A stretch of DNA of 26,550 nucleotides from an uncultured Christensenellaceae bacterium (GCA_910587455.1 CAJULK010000020.1:1-26550), one strand, 5' to 3'; shown: positions 14,923-23,092, numbered from the stretch's first letter. Notes: generated by a model not told the origin, from the sequence alone. Made by a program: numbers and translations.

Positions 14923-16389
14923 ATGGCAAAGAAAAAATTGAAAAACATCCTGTTCGTCACTACGGAAGCCGTTCCGTTCGCGTCGACGGGCGGAATGGGC
15001 GAGGTGTGCGGCAATCTTCCGCGCGCTCTCAACAGAACCAAGCAAGCTGCGGCGCGGGTCATGCTACCGCTTTACGAGGACGTTGCGCGCAGGTATAAAG
15101 ACGAGATGACGTTTGTGTGCAACATAACCGTCGGATTGTCTTGGCGTAATCAGTATTGCGGACTGTTCCGCATGGACAGCGACGACGTGACGTATTACTT
15201 CGTAGACAACGAATACTACTTCAAGCGTCCCGAAATTTACGGATATTACGACGACGCCGAGCGGTTTGCGTTCTTTTCGAAAGCGGCGCTCGAGCTCATT
15301 CCGTATCTCGATTTCCGTCCCGACGTGTTGCAGTCTAACGATCATCTGACGGCGCTTGTGCCCGTTTATTACAATCTGTATTATAAAACGCGCACGGGTT
15401 ACGGCAATATCAAGAACGTATTCACAATTCACAACATAAATTATCAGGGTGATTATCCGCTCATTATCGCGGGCGACGTCTTTGATATAGCCAACGACGA
15501 TCTGCACGTAGTGGAGTACAACGGAAGGATAAATCTCGATAAGGGCGCGATTACGGTAAGCGACGCTATAACCACTATGTCGCCGCAGTACGCGCGCGAG
15601 ATAAGACTGCCCGAAACTTCGTGCGGACTGGACGGAATACTGATAGAAAACCGCGGCAAACTGCACGGAATTCTCAACGGTATTGATACGGACGAGTTCG
15701 ACCCCGCGCGGTCGATGTCGCTGTTCGTCAACTACGACGCGGATACGCTCGACAAAAAAGTAAAGAACAAGGTCGAGCTTCAGCGGATGCTGTCGCTTCC
15801 CGAGGATCCCGACGTTCCCGTCGTGTGCATGATAGCGCACATGGTTCCGCACAACGGCTTCGATCTTTTGCGCAAGTCGATCAATAAGTCCGGACCTGAC
15901 GGAAACATTCTCGATACGAACATTCAGCTCATCGTCATGGGTCAGGGCGATCCCGATACGGAAGGGTACTTCTCGCACGTGCAAAATATGTACGACCGCC
16001 GCGTGCGCGCGCTGATAACCTACAACCGCGATCTTGCGCAAAAGGTGCTTTCCGCCGCGGATATATGCCTCGTGCCGTCGCGCACCGAGCCGTGCGGACT
16101 CACGCAGATGTCGGCTTGCAGGTTCGGAACGATTCCTATCGTCAGAGCGACGGGCGGGCTTATAGATTCGATTACCGATTGCGGCGAGAAGGGCGACAAA
16201 GGCAACGGGTTCATGTTCGAAGAATACGATTCGGACGTTATGGACAAAACCATTACGCGTGCAGTGTCGCTGTACTACTACCACAAGCCCGAGTGGCGCG
16301 AGCTTCAAAAGCGCGCCATGGCATGCGATTTCTCTTGGAAGAAAGCCGCGCTCGAATACAACAAACTGTACAACGACATATCCGAATGA
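14923..16389 (+). CDS. glgA: Glycogen synthase GlgA (GT5)
   Basis: A 489-residue GT5 glycosyltransferase that extends alpha-1,4-glucan, normally from ADP-glucose. The N-terminal Rossmann domain starts LKNILFVTTEAVPFASTGGMGEV; the lysine of the classical KxGGL motif is replaced by Ser here. The C-terminal nucleotide-binding domain has EPCGLTQMSACRFGTIPIV followed by RATGGLIDSI, with the conserved Glu. The start at 14923 is set by AAGGAG; the longer in-frame start at 14845 lies upstream of the predicted promoter. It lies between glgB and the phosphorylase. The GlgC/GlgD enzymes that would supply ADP-glucose are not in the window. Confidence 0.93.
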   Translation: MAKKKLKNILFVTTEAVPFASTGGMGEVCGNLPRALNRTKQAAARVMLPLYEDVARRYKDEMTFVCNITVGLSWRNQYCGLFRMDSDDVTYYFVDNEYYFKRPEIYGYYDDAERFAFFSKAALELIPYLDFRPDVLQSNDHLTALVPVYYNLYYKTRTGYGNIKNVFTIHNINYQGDYPLIIAGDVFDIANDDLHVVEYNGRINLDKGAITVSDAITTMSPQYAREIRLPETSCGLDGILIENRGKLHGILNGIDTDEFDPARSMSLFVNYDADTLDKKVKNKVELQRMLSLPEDPDVPVVCMIAHMVPHNGFDLLRKSINKSGPDGNILDTNIQLIVMGQGDPDTEGYFSHVQNMYDRRVRALITYNRDLAQKVLSAADICLVPSRTEPCGLTQMSACRFGTIPIVRATGGLIDSITDCGEKGDKGNGFMFEEYDSDVMDKTITRAVSLYYYHKPEWRELQKRAMACDFSWKKAALEYNKLYNDISE

Positions 16390-16463
16390 TCGGATGAAAA
16401 ATCAACTAACCAAAAAAATCACCCCCAAAAAAAATTACAAGTAAATCAGGCAACGGAGGAGAT

Positions 16464-18896
16464 ATGAATAAGACAACCAATGAAGTGCAAGAGCTTATAC
16501 TCGATAAACTCGCTCGCTATTTTGCTATCACGCCGGAGCAGGCTACCGAAGATCAGATATATAAAGCGGTGGCGCTCGTGGTGCGCGACCTTTTGCTTCA
16601 GAAAAAGCAGGAAAACAATGCGCGTATCGCAGAAGGAAAGTACAAACGCGTTTACTATCTCTGCATGGAGTTTTTGATCGGTCGTTCGCTCAAAAACAAT
16701 CTGTTCAACCTCGGACTTACCGATCAGTTCAAACAATGCCTCAAAAGCATGAACTTCTCGCTCGACGATATTTTCGAGCGCGAATCGGACGCCGGTCTCG
16801 GAAACGGCGGTCTCGGACGGCTCGCTTCGTGTTTCATGGACAGTCTTGCGACGCTCAATTATCCCGCCATGGGCTTTACTATCCGCTATCAGTACGGCTT
16901 GTTCCGTCAGCGCATCGTCGATAATCAGCAGGTGGAACTTCCCGATATGTGGCTGCCGAGCGGCGAGGTATGGATGATGCCGCGTTCGGATAAGCGCTTT
17001 ACCGTCAATTTCGGCGGCAGAGTGGAAGAGTACGAGGATAACGGCAGACTGTGCGTGCGGTACGTAGACAGCGAGCGTATAGACGCGATCGCTTACGACG
17101 TTATGATATCGGGCTACGGCGACAATGCGGGCGTGAGCGTTTTGCGGCTCTGGTCGTCGGCGTCGTCCACACAGTTCGATATGCGTTCGTTCTCGCAGGG
17201 CGATTACGAAAAAGCTATGCAGCGCGAAAACGAAGCCGAGCTTATTTCGAAAGTTCTTTATCCGTCCGACGATCACAGTCAGGGCAAGCAGCTCAGGCTT
17301 CAGCAGGAATACTTCCTCGTTTCCGCATCGTTGCAGAGCATAATCAAGGATCATCTGCGGCTTTATAAGAGTTTGAAAAACCTGCCCGACAAAGCGGTCA
17401 TTCATGCAAACGATACGCACCCCGCGCTCGCAATCCCCGAGCTTATGCGGTTGTTGATGGACGAACACGGTTTTTCGTGGGACGAGGCGTGGGATATTAC
17501 GAGCCGCACCGTCAACTATACCAACCATACGGTCATGGCGGAAGCGCTCGAGAAATGGGACGAAAACACGTTCAGGACCGTGCTTCCCCGAGTATTTGCG
17601 ATCACGTGCGAGATCAACCGCAGATTCGTCGCGGCGATGAACGCCGACGGCGTTGACGGCGCCAAGATCGCAAACATGCAGATTATCGGCAACAATCAGG
17701 TCAAAATGGCAAACCTTTGCGTTATCGGTTCGCAGCGCGTCAACGGCGTTTCGGCGCTCCACAGCGAGATCATCAAGGATACAATATTCAACGATTTCAA
17801 CGAGGTGTATCCCGACAGATTTACCAACGTGACCAACGGCATTACTCACCGTCGCTGGCTCATTCAGTCCAATCCCAATCTTTCGGCGCTCATAAAAGAA
17901 CTGATAGGCGAAGACTTCTATACGAAGCCCGAAACGTTGAGCGGACTTATGAAGTATGCAAACGACAAAACGGTGCTCGAAAAGATAGGCAAGATCAAGC
18001 AGAAGAACAAAAAAGAGTACGCCGACTACGTTAAAAAGACGACGGGCTTCGTTCTCAACCCCGAGTCGAGATTCGACACTCAGATCAAGCGTTTGCACGA
18101 ATACAAGCGTCAGCTTCTCAACGTGCTCAAAATTGTGCATTACTATCTCGATCTTTTGGACGATCCCAACAAGAACGTCACGCCGCAGACATTCATTTTC
18201 GGTGCCAAAGCGGCGGGCAGCTATATGCACGCAAAGCGTATCATACAGCTTATAAACTGTCTGTCCAAAGAGATAGGCAAGTACCCGAATATCAAGAACA
18301 AGCTCGACGTCATGTTTGTGGAAAACTACAACGTCACGCAAGCCGAGCATCTTATACCCGCTTCCGAGGTGAGCGAACAGATTTCGCTCGCGGGCAAGGA
18401 AGCGTCGGGCACGTCAAATATGAAGTTCATGATAAACGGCGCGGTCACGCTCGGTACGCTCGACGGCGCAAACGTAGAGATCGGCGAGCGCGTCGGCGAC
18501 GACAATATCTTTATTTTCGGCTTAAAGACGGAAGAAGTAGAACGCGCTTGGCGTGCAGGGTACAATTCGTCTACGATATATACGCACAACGACGATATCA
18601 AGCGTGTCGTAGACAGGCTGAGAATAGGCTTTGACGGCGAGAGCTTTTCGGACATCGCAGACTACCTGCTGTCCGGCAATTACAACGTCGCCGATCCGTA
18701 CATGTGCCTGCTTGACTTCGACGATTACGAAAAGGCGGCGGCGCTTATGGACAAGACGTATGCAGACAAGCAGAAATGGAACAGAATGGCGCTTGTCAAT
18801 ATCGCGCAGGCTGGTATATTCTCGTCCGACCGTTCGATATGCGACTATGCGAAAAACATTTGGAACCTGAAACGCGTAAAGAAACAACCCAAATAA
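16464..18896 (+). CDS. glgP: Glycogen/alpha-glucan phosphorylase
   Basis: An 810-residue GT35 phosphorylase of usual length, which releases glucose-1-phosphate from alpha-glucan ends with pyridoxal phosphate as cofactor. Family landmarks are YYLCMEFLIGRSL near the N-terminus, GLGNGGLGRLASCFMDS, the substrate loop NDTHPALAIPEL, and the PLP site EASGTSNMKFMINGA with Schiff-base Lys654. GGAGG (16455-16459) sets the start. It lies 74 bp after glgA, with an A-rich, hairpin-free spacer. It could equally be called maltodextrin phosphorylase (malP); sequence alone does not separate these roles, but the cluster favours glycogen. Confidence 0.95.
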   Translation: MNKTTNEVQELILDKLARYFAITPEQATEDQIYKAVALVVRDLLLQKKQENNARIAEGKYKRVYYLCMEFLIGRSLKNNLFNLGLTDQFKQCLKSMNFSLDDIFERESDAGLGNGGLGRLASCFMDSLATLNYPAMGFTIRYQYGLFRQRIVDNQQVELPDMWLPSGEVWMMPRSDKRFTVNFGGRVEEYEDNGRLCVRYVDSERIDAIAYDVMISGYGDNAGVSVLRLWSSASSTQFDMRSFSQGDYEKAMQRENEAELISKVLYPSDDHSQGKQLRLQQEYFLVSASLQSIIKDHLRLYKSLKNLPDKAVIHANDTHPALAIPELMRLLMDEHGFSWDEAWDITSRTVNYTNHTVMAEALEKWDENTFRTVLPRVFAITCEINRRFVAAMNADGVDGAKIANMQIIGNNQVKMANLCVIGSQRVNGVSALHSEIIKDTIFNDFNEVYPDRFTNVTNGITHRRWLIQSNPNLSALIKELIGEDFYTKPETLSGLMKYANDKTVLEKIGKIKQKNKKEYADYVKKTTGFVLNPESRFDTQIKRLHEYKRQLLNVLKIVHYYLDLLDDPNKNVTPQTFIFGAKAAGSYMHAKRIIQLINCLSKEIGKYPNIKNKLDVMFVENYNVTQAEHLIPASEVSEQISLAGKEASGTSNMKFMINGAVTLGTLDGANVEIGERVGDDNIFIFGLKTEEVERAWRAGYNSSTIYTHNDDIKRVVDRLRIGFDGESFSDIADYLLSGNYNVADPYMCLLDFDDYEKAAALMDKTYADKQKWNRMALVNIAQAGIFSSDRSICDYAKNIWNLKRVKKQPK

Positions 18897-18912
18897 TAAA
18901 TCGGATATCTCG

Positions 18913-18941
18913 GAGCGCGCTCGCGGAATGCGGGCGTGCTC
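18913..18941 (+). repeat. Strong intercistronic hairpin between glgP and the GH13 gene
   Basis: GAGCGCGCTCGC (18913-18924) pairs along its whole length (two G-U pairs) with GCGGGCGTGCTC (18930-18941) across a 5-nt loop. No T tract follows, so it looks like an mRNA processing or stabilising element rather than a terminator. Confidence 0.6.
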
Positions 18942-18977
18942 GAATAATGTAAATCATCAGGAAAGGAGAGTGGATAA

Positions 18978-20849
18978 ATGAAGACCGTAACGTTTTTTCC
19001 GAACTGTAAAAAGTGCAAAAGCCCGACGGGCGCGGCTATCGTAGGCGAGCCGATAACGCTAACGCTCAAGTTCACGCGCCCGCAAAATCCGTCGGAGGTG
19101 TTTCTCGTTCTTACCAAGGACGGCGAGGACGCCGTACGGTATGCAATGAATCTCGTGAGCTACGATAACGACGAATACACATATACGCTTACCGTCAAAG
19201 TCACTACGAGCGGATTGTACTTCTATCACTTCGATATACAGAACGAGGATCAGGTTTACCGCGTCGGCAGCGACGTGGATATGAACGCGCTGCTCGGAAA
19301 GGGCGGGGATTGGCAGCTTACGGTGACGGACGCCGAATATGCGCCGACCGTGCTCGACGGCGGCGTTATGTACGAGATAATGCCCGACAGATTCTTTATC
19401 GGCGGCGACAGGCTCGAAACCAAGCCGTACGCTAACTACCGCGACGATTGGGGCGGCGTGCCCGAATACCGCGCCGACGAGAACGGTACGGTCAGGAATA
19501 CGGATATGTTCGGCGGCAATCTCAAAGGCATTGCAAAAAAACTTACATATCTTAAAAACCTCGGCGTTACTTGCATTTATCTTACGCCTATATTCGAAGC
19601 ACATTCCAACCACAAGTACGATCCCGGCAACTACATGCGCGTAGACAGCGATTTCGGCACGATAGACGATCTTAAGGATCTTATAAAGAAAGCGAATAAG
19701 CGCGGGATCAAGATCATCGTGGACGGCGTATTCTCGCATACGGGCGACGACAGCATATACTTCAACAAGTACGGCAATTACGACAGCGTCGGCGCGTACG
19801 CTTCGGTCAAGTCTCCGTATTATCAGTGGTATAAATTCCGCGGTTGGCCCGACGATTACGAGTGCAGGCATAACATTTCGATCATGCCCGATACCGACGC
19901 AAGCAACCCGATGTTCGACGAGTTTATCGCGGGGCAGGAGGGCGTTATCCGGTATTGGACGCGGCTCGGTCTCGGCGGCTGGCGGTTCGACGTTTGCGAG
20001 CTGCTTCCCGACGATTTCATCAAACATTGCGCGTCTGCGGCAAAGAAAGAAAATCCCGACGCGGTCGTTTACGGCGAAGTGTTCATGGACGCTTCGAACA
20101 TGACGGTGGACGGGGTGCGCAGAAACTTCTTGGACGGCGGCAAACTCGACAGCGTTACAAATTATCCGTTCAAGGAAGACATTCTCAATTTTGTGCGGTG
20201 CGGCGACAGCGGCAGGCTTAACAATACGGTCGAGTATGTAGTTAACAACTATCCGAAGCGCGCGGTAGACAGTCTTATGAATATCCTCGGCAATCACGAT
20301 ACGGCTCGGCTTATGACAGTGTTGGGCGACAGTGGAAACGTTGCGGATAAGGACGATAAGGCGAGAGCCGTAGTAAATAACAGAGAGGAAGCGACGACGC
20401 TCGTTAAGATGGCGTCGGCACTCCAATATACTTTGCCGGGTATTCCGTGCGTGTATTACGGCGACGAAATCGGTATGGAGGGCTTCGAAGATCCGTTCAA
20501 CCGCAGATGCTATCCTTGGGGAAACGCAGACAAAATGTTGCTCAAGTGGTACAAAAAGCTCGGCGCGGTACGGGCGAACGAACGCGAGATATTCGCTCAC
20601 GGCAGGTATAAGAGCGTAGATACCGATCACGGAGTGATGTACTTCAAGCGCAAGACGGATAGGGAAGAAGTTCTTGTAATAGTGAACAATTCGGGCAGCG
20701 AATACAAACCGCAGCTTGCAAAGGGCGACTATACGGACCTTACGACGTACAAACCGTTCGGCGGCACGGTAAGCGATAAGAGCGTGGCGATAATCAAGCT
20801 CACGAGCAAAACGCATTTCCCCGAGAAACCCGTAAAGGTAAAGAAATAG
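18978..20849 (+). CDS. GH13 alpha-glucan hydrolase (amylase/neopullulanase type)
   Basis: A 623-residue GH13 enzyme without a signal peptide, so probably cytoplasmic. Residues 1-110 form a beta-sandwich N-terminal domain. The TIM barrel follows: GVMYEIMPDRFF, YLTPIFEAHSNHKYDPGNY, region I DGVFSHTG, region II GWRFDVCELL with nucleophile Asp338, region III YGEVFMD with acid/base Glu367, region IV GNHDTAR with Asp441. A C-terminal beta domain ends the protein. The HKYD and GNHDT pattern fits cyclomaltodextrinase/neopullulanase-like or amylopullulanase-like subfamilies, which hydrolyse maltodextrins, alpha-1,4 and sometimes alpha-1,6. AAGGAG (18963-18968) sets the start. As last gene of the glycogen cluster it probably trims limit dextrins left by the phosphorylase. 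Confidence 0.9.
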   Translation: MKTVTFFPNCKKCKSPTGAAIVGEPITLTLKFTRPQNPSEVFLVLTKDGEDAVRYAMNLVSYDNDEYTYTLTVKVTTSGLYFYHFDIQNEDQVYRVGSDVDMNALLGKGGDWQLTVTDAEYAPTVLDGGVMYEIMPDRFFIGGDRLETKPYANYRDDWGGVPEYRADENGTVRNTDMFGGNLKGIAKKLTYLKNLGVTCIYLTPIFEAHSNHKYDPGNYMRVDSDFGTIDDLKDLIKKANKRGIKIIVDGVFSHTGDDSIYFNKYGNYDSVGAYASVKSPYYQWYKFRGWPDDYECRHNISIMPDTDASNPMFDEFIAGQEGVIRYWTRLGLGGWRFDVCELLPDDFIKHCASAAKKENPDAVVYGEVFMDASNMTVDGVRRNFLDGGKLDSVTNYPFKEDILNFVRCGDSGRLNNTVEYVVNNYPKRAVDSLMNILGNHDTARLMTVLGDSGNVADKDDKARAVVNNREEATTLVKMASALQYTLPGIPCVYYGDEIGMEGFEDPFNRRCYPWGNADKMLLKWYKKLGAVRANEREIFAHGRYKSVDTDHGVMYFKRKTDREEVLVIVNNSGSEYKPQLAKGDYTDLTTYKPFGGTVSDKSVAIIKLTSKTHFPEKPVKVKK

Positions 20850-20860
20850 AATATACCGAA

Positions 20861-20907
20861 CAACGTTAAACCCGCTTTGATTTAGTTTCAAAGCGGGTTT
20901 AACGTTG
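20861..20907 (+). terminator. 20-bp perfect hairpin ending the glycogen cluster
   Basis: Arms 20861-20880 and 20888-20907 are perfectly complementary over 20 bp, with a 7-nt loop. A short T run (20912-20916) follows. The hairpin ends the GC-rich region; the AT-rich island starts beyond it. Confidence 0.85.
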
Positions 20908-20909
20908 TA

Positions 20910-21000
20910 TGATTTTTATAAAAATGATGAGTTCTTCGGAAATAGTATAAACTTCGAATAAAAACAGAGTAAGCTGAGAATGACGATTTCTCACGCAGTG
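20910..21000. other. Intergenic junction between glycogen cluster and island
   Basis: No gene is seen. It contains GAGTTCTTCGGAA and, about 30 nt on, GCTGAGAATGACG, which look like the two ends of the same dispersed repeat family noted near 2470 and 10350. Confidence 0.3.
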
Positions 21001-21213
21001 CTATGAATTTTGCGGGAATGTACCATGAAAGTGGGGAAGCTCTTTTAGTATCAAACCGGCTATTTGCTGAGCTAATTTAGCATCTATTGATAATTTTTCT
21101 TTTAGACCTTTTGCTCTCTTCGACTGTTCATATTTTTCTTGTGCAAAATCGGGGCAGTAATCATCATTAACTTTACCGCGCTGTATTTCATTTTTATTTA
21201 TTTCAAAATCCAT
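21001..21213 (-). CDS. Small hypothetical protein
   Basis: A 70-residue, hydrophilic protein of no family I recognise, with many Lys, Glu and Asn and no membrane helix. Its ATG at 21213 lies inside the end of the preceding gene (11-bp overlap), with no strong ribosome site, which suggests translational coupling; a TTG at 21219 is the alternative. It is last in a run with the zinc-ribbon protein and the toxin-tip remnant. It could be a second immunity-type or accessory protein, but this rests on position only. Confidence 0.5.
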   Translation of the reverse strand: MDFEINKNEIQRGKVNDDYCPDFAQEKYEQSKRAKGLKEKLSIDAKLAQQIAGLILKELPHFHGTFPQNS

Positions 21214-21643
21214 ACTCAATGAACTTCAGTTTACTCCATATTTCGGAAAGCATTTCGTCCCCGATTTTTGCATTTTGTGCGAAGTCGGGGATATCGACAT
21301 ATTCCGTAACCGTTTTACTCTCTTTTTCGTCTATTATTTTGACATTCCCACTCGCAAAGCATATCACTAGATACATCACTCCTTTATATTTTATGCGTAA
21401 GTCAAATCCTCGATTAATTAAGCTCAATGCTTCCGTAAACGACGGCAGGAACTTTTTATGTTCTCTCCACAAGTCACGCGCCCGATTAAGCGAAATCATA
21501 TTATTGGCATTAGCGCAATCAGGATACTTCGCTTGGTGAATATCATCTATCCACCCACAATTTTTGCATGTGCCGCCGCCGTATTCGTAAGTGGATATCT
21601 CATTGCCGCAGACATCGCAGTTTTTTATTACTTTAATCCTCAT
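21203..21643 (-). CDS. Zinc-ribbon hypothetical protein, candidate immunity protein
   Basis: A 146-residue protein. The N-terminal 30 residues hold two Cys pairs (CDVCG ... CKNCGW), a zinc ribbon. Then comes NMISLNRARDLWREHKKFLPSF, a pattern I associate with small clostridial proteins next to toxin tips, and a beta-rich C-terminal half. It has a strong ribosome site (AAGGAG, 5 nt spacing) that lies inside the 3' end of the toxin-like fragment; its start overlaps that stop by 11 bp. This gene order, toxin tip then small protein, is the classical layout of polymorphic toxin and immunity gene. The immunity role is inference. Confidence 0.6.
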   Translation of the reverse strand: MRIKVIKNCDVCGNEISTYEYGGGTCKNCGWIDDIHQAKYPDCANANNMISLNRARDLWREHKKFLPSFTEALSLINRGFDLRIKYKGVMYLVICFASGNVKIIDEKESKTVTEYVDIPDFAQNAKIGDEMLSEIWSKLKFIEYGF

Positions 21644-21860
21644 ATTTGCTCCTTATAGGATTTTGGGGATCTGACCAATCCCAGTAGTGTATGTGAGGGA
21701 ACTTATGTTTTCCATTTCCCCCGTGAGAGTAGTCTATATCATATTCTGCCATGTCGTCAAAACCGAAGTATCGTTCCTGTACCTTTTTACCGTTTTGATA
21801 TCGAACGATTTTAGAATTGGGAGTGGAATACCGTTCTTTACTGCACGGCGAAATTACATT
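21633..21860 (-). pseudogene. C-terminal tip of a polymorphic-toxin-like gene, no start
   Basis: A 75-codon open stretch follows an in-frame stop (21861-21863) and has no start codon before its 37th codon, which has no ribosome site. The peptide contains RYFGFDDMAEYDIDYSHGG and then FPHIHYWDW. I recognise this layout (a beta hairpin with DIDY, a following His-Gly, a PHxHxW motif near the end) as resembling the extreme C-terminus of RHS/WXG-type polymorphic toxins and some phage head proteins. The AT-rich sequence upstream does not continue the frame, so the long N-terminal part has been lost, or was never here if this is an orphan module. The downstream zinc-ribbon gene overlaps it by 11 bp. 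Confidence 0.6.
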
Positions 21861-21886
21861 TTATTTTTTCGAATTGTATTTTCTAT

Positions 21887-21916
21887 ATTATCTTTACAAT
21901 TTATTGTGCTTTTCAA
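21887..21916 (-). promoter_or_regulatory. Possible promoter before the toxin-tip remnant
   Basis: On the minus strand TTGAAA (21911-21916), 18-bp spacer, GATAAT (21887-21892). Matches are easy to find by chance in such AT-rich DNA. If real, it would express the small downstream genes. Confidence 0.35.
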
Positions 21917-21976
21917 CGCCGTGCTCGAATCTTGTGGGTATAGCACAAGCCCACACTTTCGTAGGGGTTTGTGTGT

Positions 21977-22040
21977 GTTGTACAAAATAACACTTTTCAG
22001 GGGTGTTTCAGTATGTCAGTTGTACAAAATAACACTTTTC
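21977..22040 (+). repeat. Repeat block A: two identical 22-bp units 42 bp apart
   Basis: The unit GTTGTACAAAATAACACTTT (plus TC) occurs at 21977-21998 and identically at 22019-22040. The same arrangement recurs as block B at 23093, and a diverged single unit is found at 26326. The sequence after the second unit, CAAAAGGCGAAA, is also shared with block B (CAAAAGGTGAAA). Confidence 0.85.
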
Positions 22041-22163
22041 CAAAAGGCGAAACAACCAATTGCCTAAATCTTATTAAATTAAACTAGTTATAGAGAGAAT
22101 AGGCAATATTATAGACATTGACAAGGGCGAAACTAGTAAGTCAAAACTTTGTACTCTTTTTCG

Positions 22164-22937
22164 TTAGTGCCATTTAATCGGGACTGAATGGAAATCATGG
22201 TTATTCTCACCTTTCATAACCATCTCCACCTGAATTTTCGCATTGTTTTTAGGTGTTAGATTTACAATTACAGGGTTTTGAGGTGTTGTTGCCCTAAGAG
22301 CATGAATATAAATACCGTTATATGTTTCGCCATTAGAAATATGAATATTTTTATTAAACCCTAATTCTACGACACTATCCGATAAAACTTGATAAGATAG
22401 TTCATTTTCTGTATTTTTTATACAAATTATAAACATTGAAGTTGGTTCCATAAAGTGTTTTGCTTGAATTGTGACCATTATAGTATCTCTTGCTTCTATC
22501 AATGCTTCGACATTTGAAAAATGCTCATGCTGTGGTATAAACGTGCTATTGCCACTTACTACATCAACAATCTGTTTTAAAACCACTTCTATTCCATTAG
22601 TATATAAATCTAAATATAATGTCTGCATTAAAATAGCTGGAATTAATGAACCATCTAACCGAACAGGTATAATTTTACATTTCCCTTGAGTTGCTTTCAT
22701 TAAAGCATTTTGCCATTCCAGCTTAACCATATTGCTTGAAAGACTATTTGTAGATATGAATAAGAAAAAATATTTTACTTTTTCTATCCCCTCATTCATT
22801 TTATCTATAATACCATCGCCAGGCTGTATAGACCAAGAATCGTAAAATACATTGTTCGCGCCGAATATAGTAGAAAGTCGAATTGCAATAGGCTCAACAA
22901 TAGGCTTATCTTTTGTGTTATGCGAAAGAAAAATCAT
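22164..22937 (-). CDS. TIR-domain protein with unassigned C-terminal domain
   Basis: A 257-residue protein. The TIR domain covers residues 1-135: FLSHNTKDK as first strand with BB-loop region VFYDSWSIQPGDG, then FLFISTNSLSSNMVKLEWQNAL containing Glu74 at the place of the NADase catalytic glutamate, and IIPVRLD. About residues 145-257 look beta-rich and match nothing I know. The ATG at 22937 is chosen: GAGG lies 9 nt upstream, and the -10 box at 22965-22970 puts the longer TTG start (22973) outside the transcript. Bacterial TIR proteins of this kind cleave NAD+ or make cyclic ADP-ribose signals in antiphage defence. It diverges from the TIR-NTPase-HD gene and is bracketed by repeat blocks A and B. 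Confidence 0.85.
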   Translation of the reverse strand: MIFLSHNTKDKPIVEPIAIRLSTIFGANNVFYDSWSIQPGDGIIDKMNEGIEKVKYFFLFISTNSLSSNMVKLEWQNALMKATQGKCKIIPVRLDGSLIPAILMQTLYLDLYTNGIEVVLKQIVDVVSGNSTFIPQHEHFSNVEALIEARDTIMVTIQAKHFMEPTSMFIICIKNTENELSYQVLSDSVVELGFNKNIHISNGETYNGIYIHALRATTPQNPVIVNLTPKNNAKIQVEMVMKGENNHDFHSVPIKWH

Positions 22938-22964
22938 ATCAAATATCCTCAACTGTTTTTTTAG

Positions 22965-22993
22965 ATTATACAACTTTTAAATATAAAACGCAA
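22965..22993 (-). promoter_or_regulatory. Promoter of the short TIR gene
   Basis: On the minus strand a perfect TATAAT (22965-22970) is preceded at 17 bp by a weak TTGCGT. A better TTGACA further upstream is 26 bp away, too far to pair with this -10. Confidence 0.5.
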
Positions 22994-23035
22994 TAATGTC
23001 AACCACAAAACTTCTCAAACTCTTCCATTAAACAG

Positions 23036-23079
23036 AATAGCCCGAACGTCTTTTTTACGATAAAGAAGTTCGAGCTATT
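23036..23079. repeat. Imperfect 15-bp hairpin between the divergent TIR genes
   Basis: 23036-23050 (AATAGCCCGAACGTC) pairs with 23065-23079 (GAAGTTCGAGCTATT) at 13 of 15 positions across a 14-nt loop containing six T. No T tract follows the stem on either strand. Confidence 0.6.
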
Positions 23080-23092
23080 AAGACTTGTGTGT

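Larger units (their letters stand above)
21861..22163. other. Non-coding stretch between toxin remnant and short TIR gene
   Basis: No credible gene. It holds a small hairpin CTTGTG/CACAAG (21931-21949), repeat block A (21977-22040), and AT-rich sequence up to the short TIR stop codon. Confidence 0.6.

Noticed and set aside
12871..15045. 724-codon minus-strand open frame antisense to glgB/glgA
   Set aside because: A shadow frame of codon-biased genes; it runs across two real genes and shows no domain.
16446..18350. 634-codon minus-strand open frame antisense to the phosphorylase
   Set aside because: The opposite strand carries an intact 810-residue phosphorylase with its PLP site; the antisense product has no recognisable features.
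19059..20891. 610-codon minus-strand open frame antisense to the GH13 gene
   Set aside because: Shadow frame; it also begins within the terminator hairpin.
21687..22067. 126-codon plus-strand open frame across the toxin remnant and repeat block A
   Set aside because: It consists of antisense to the toxin tip plus translated repeat units; there is no ribosome site or domain.
23000..23035. Short minus-strand coding remnant (reading as EEFEKFCG then stop) upstream of the short TIR gene
   Set aside because: Too short to assign; it could be chance in AT-rich DNA.
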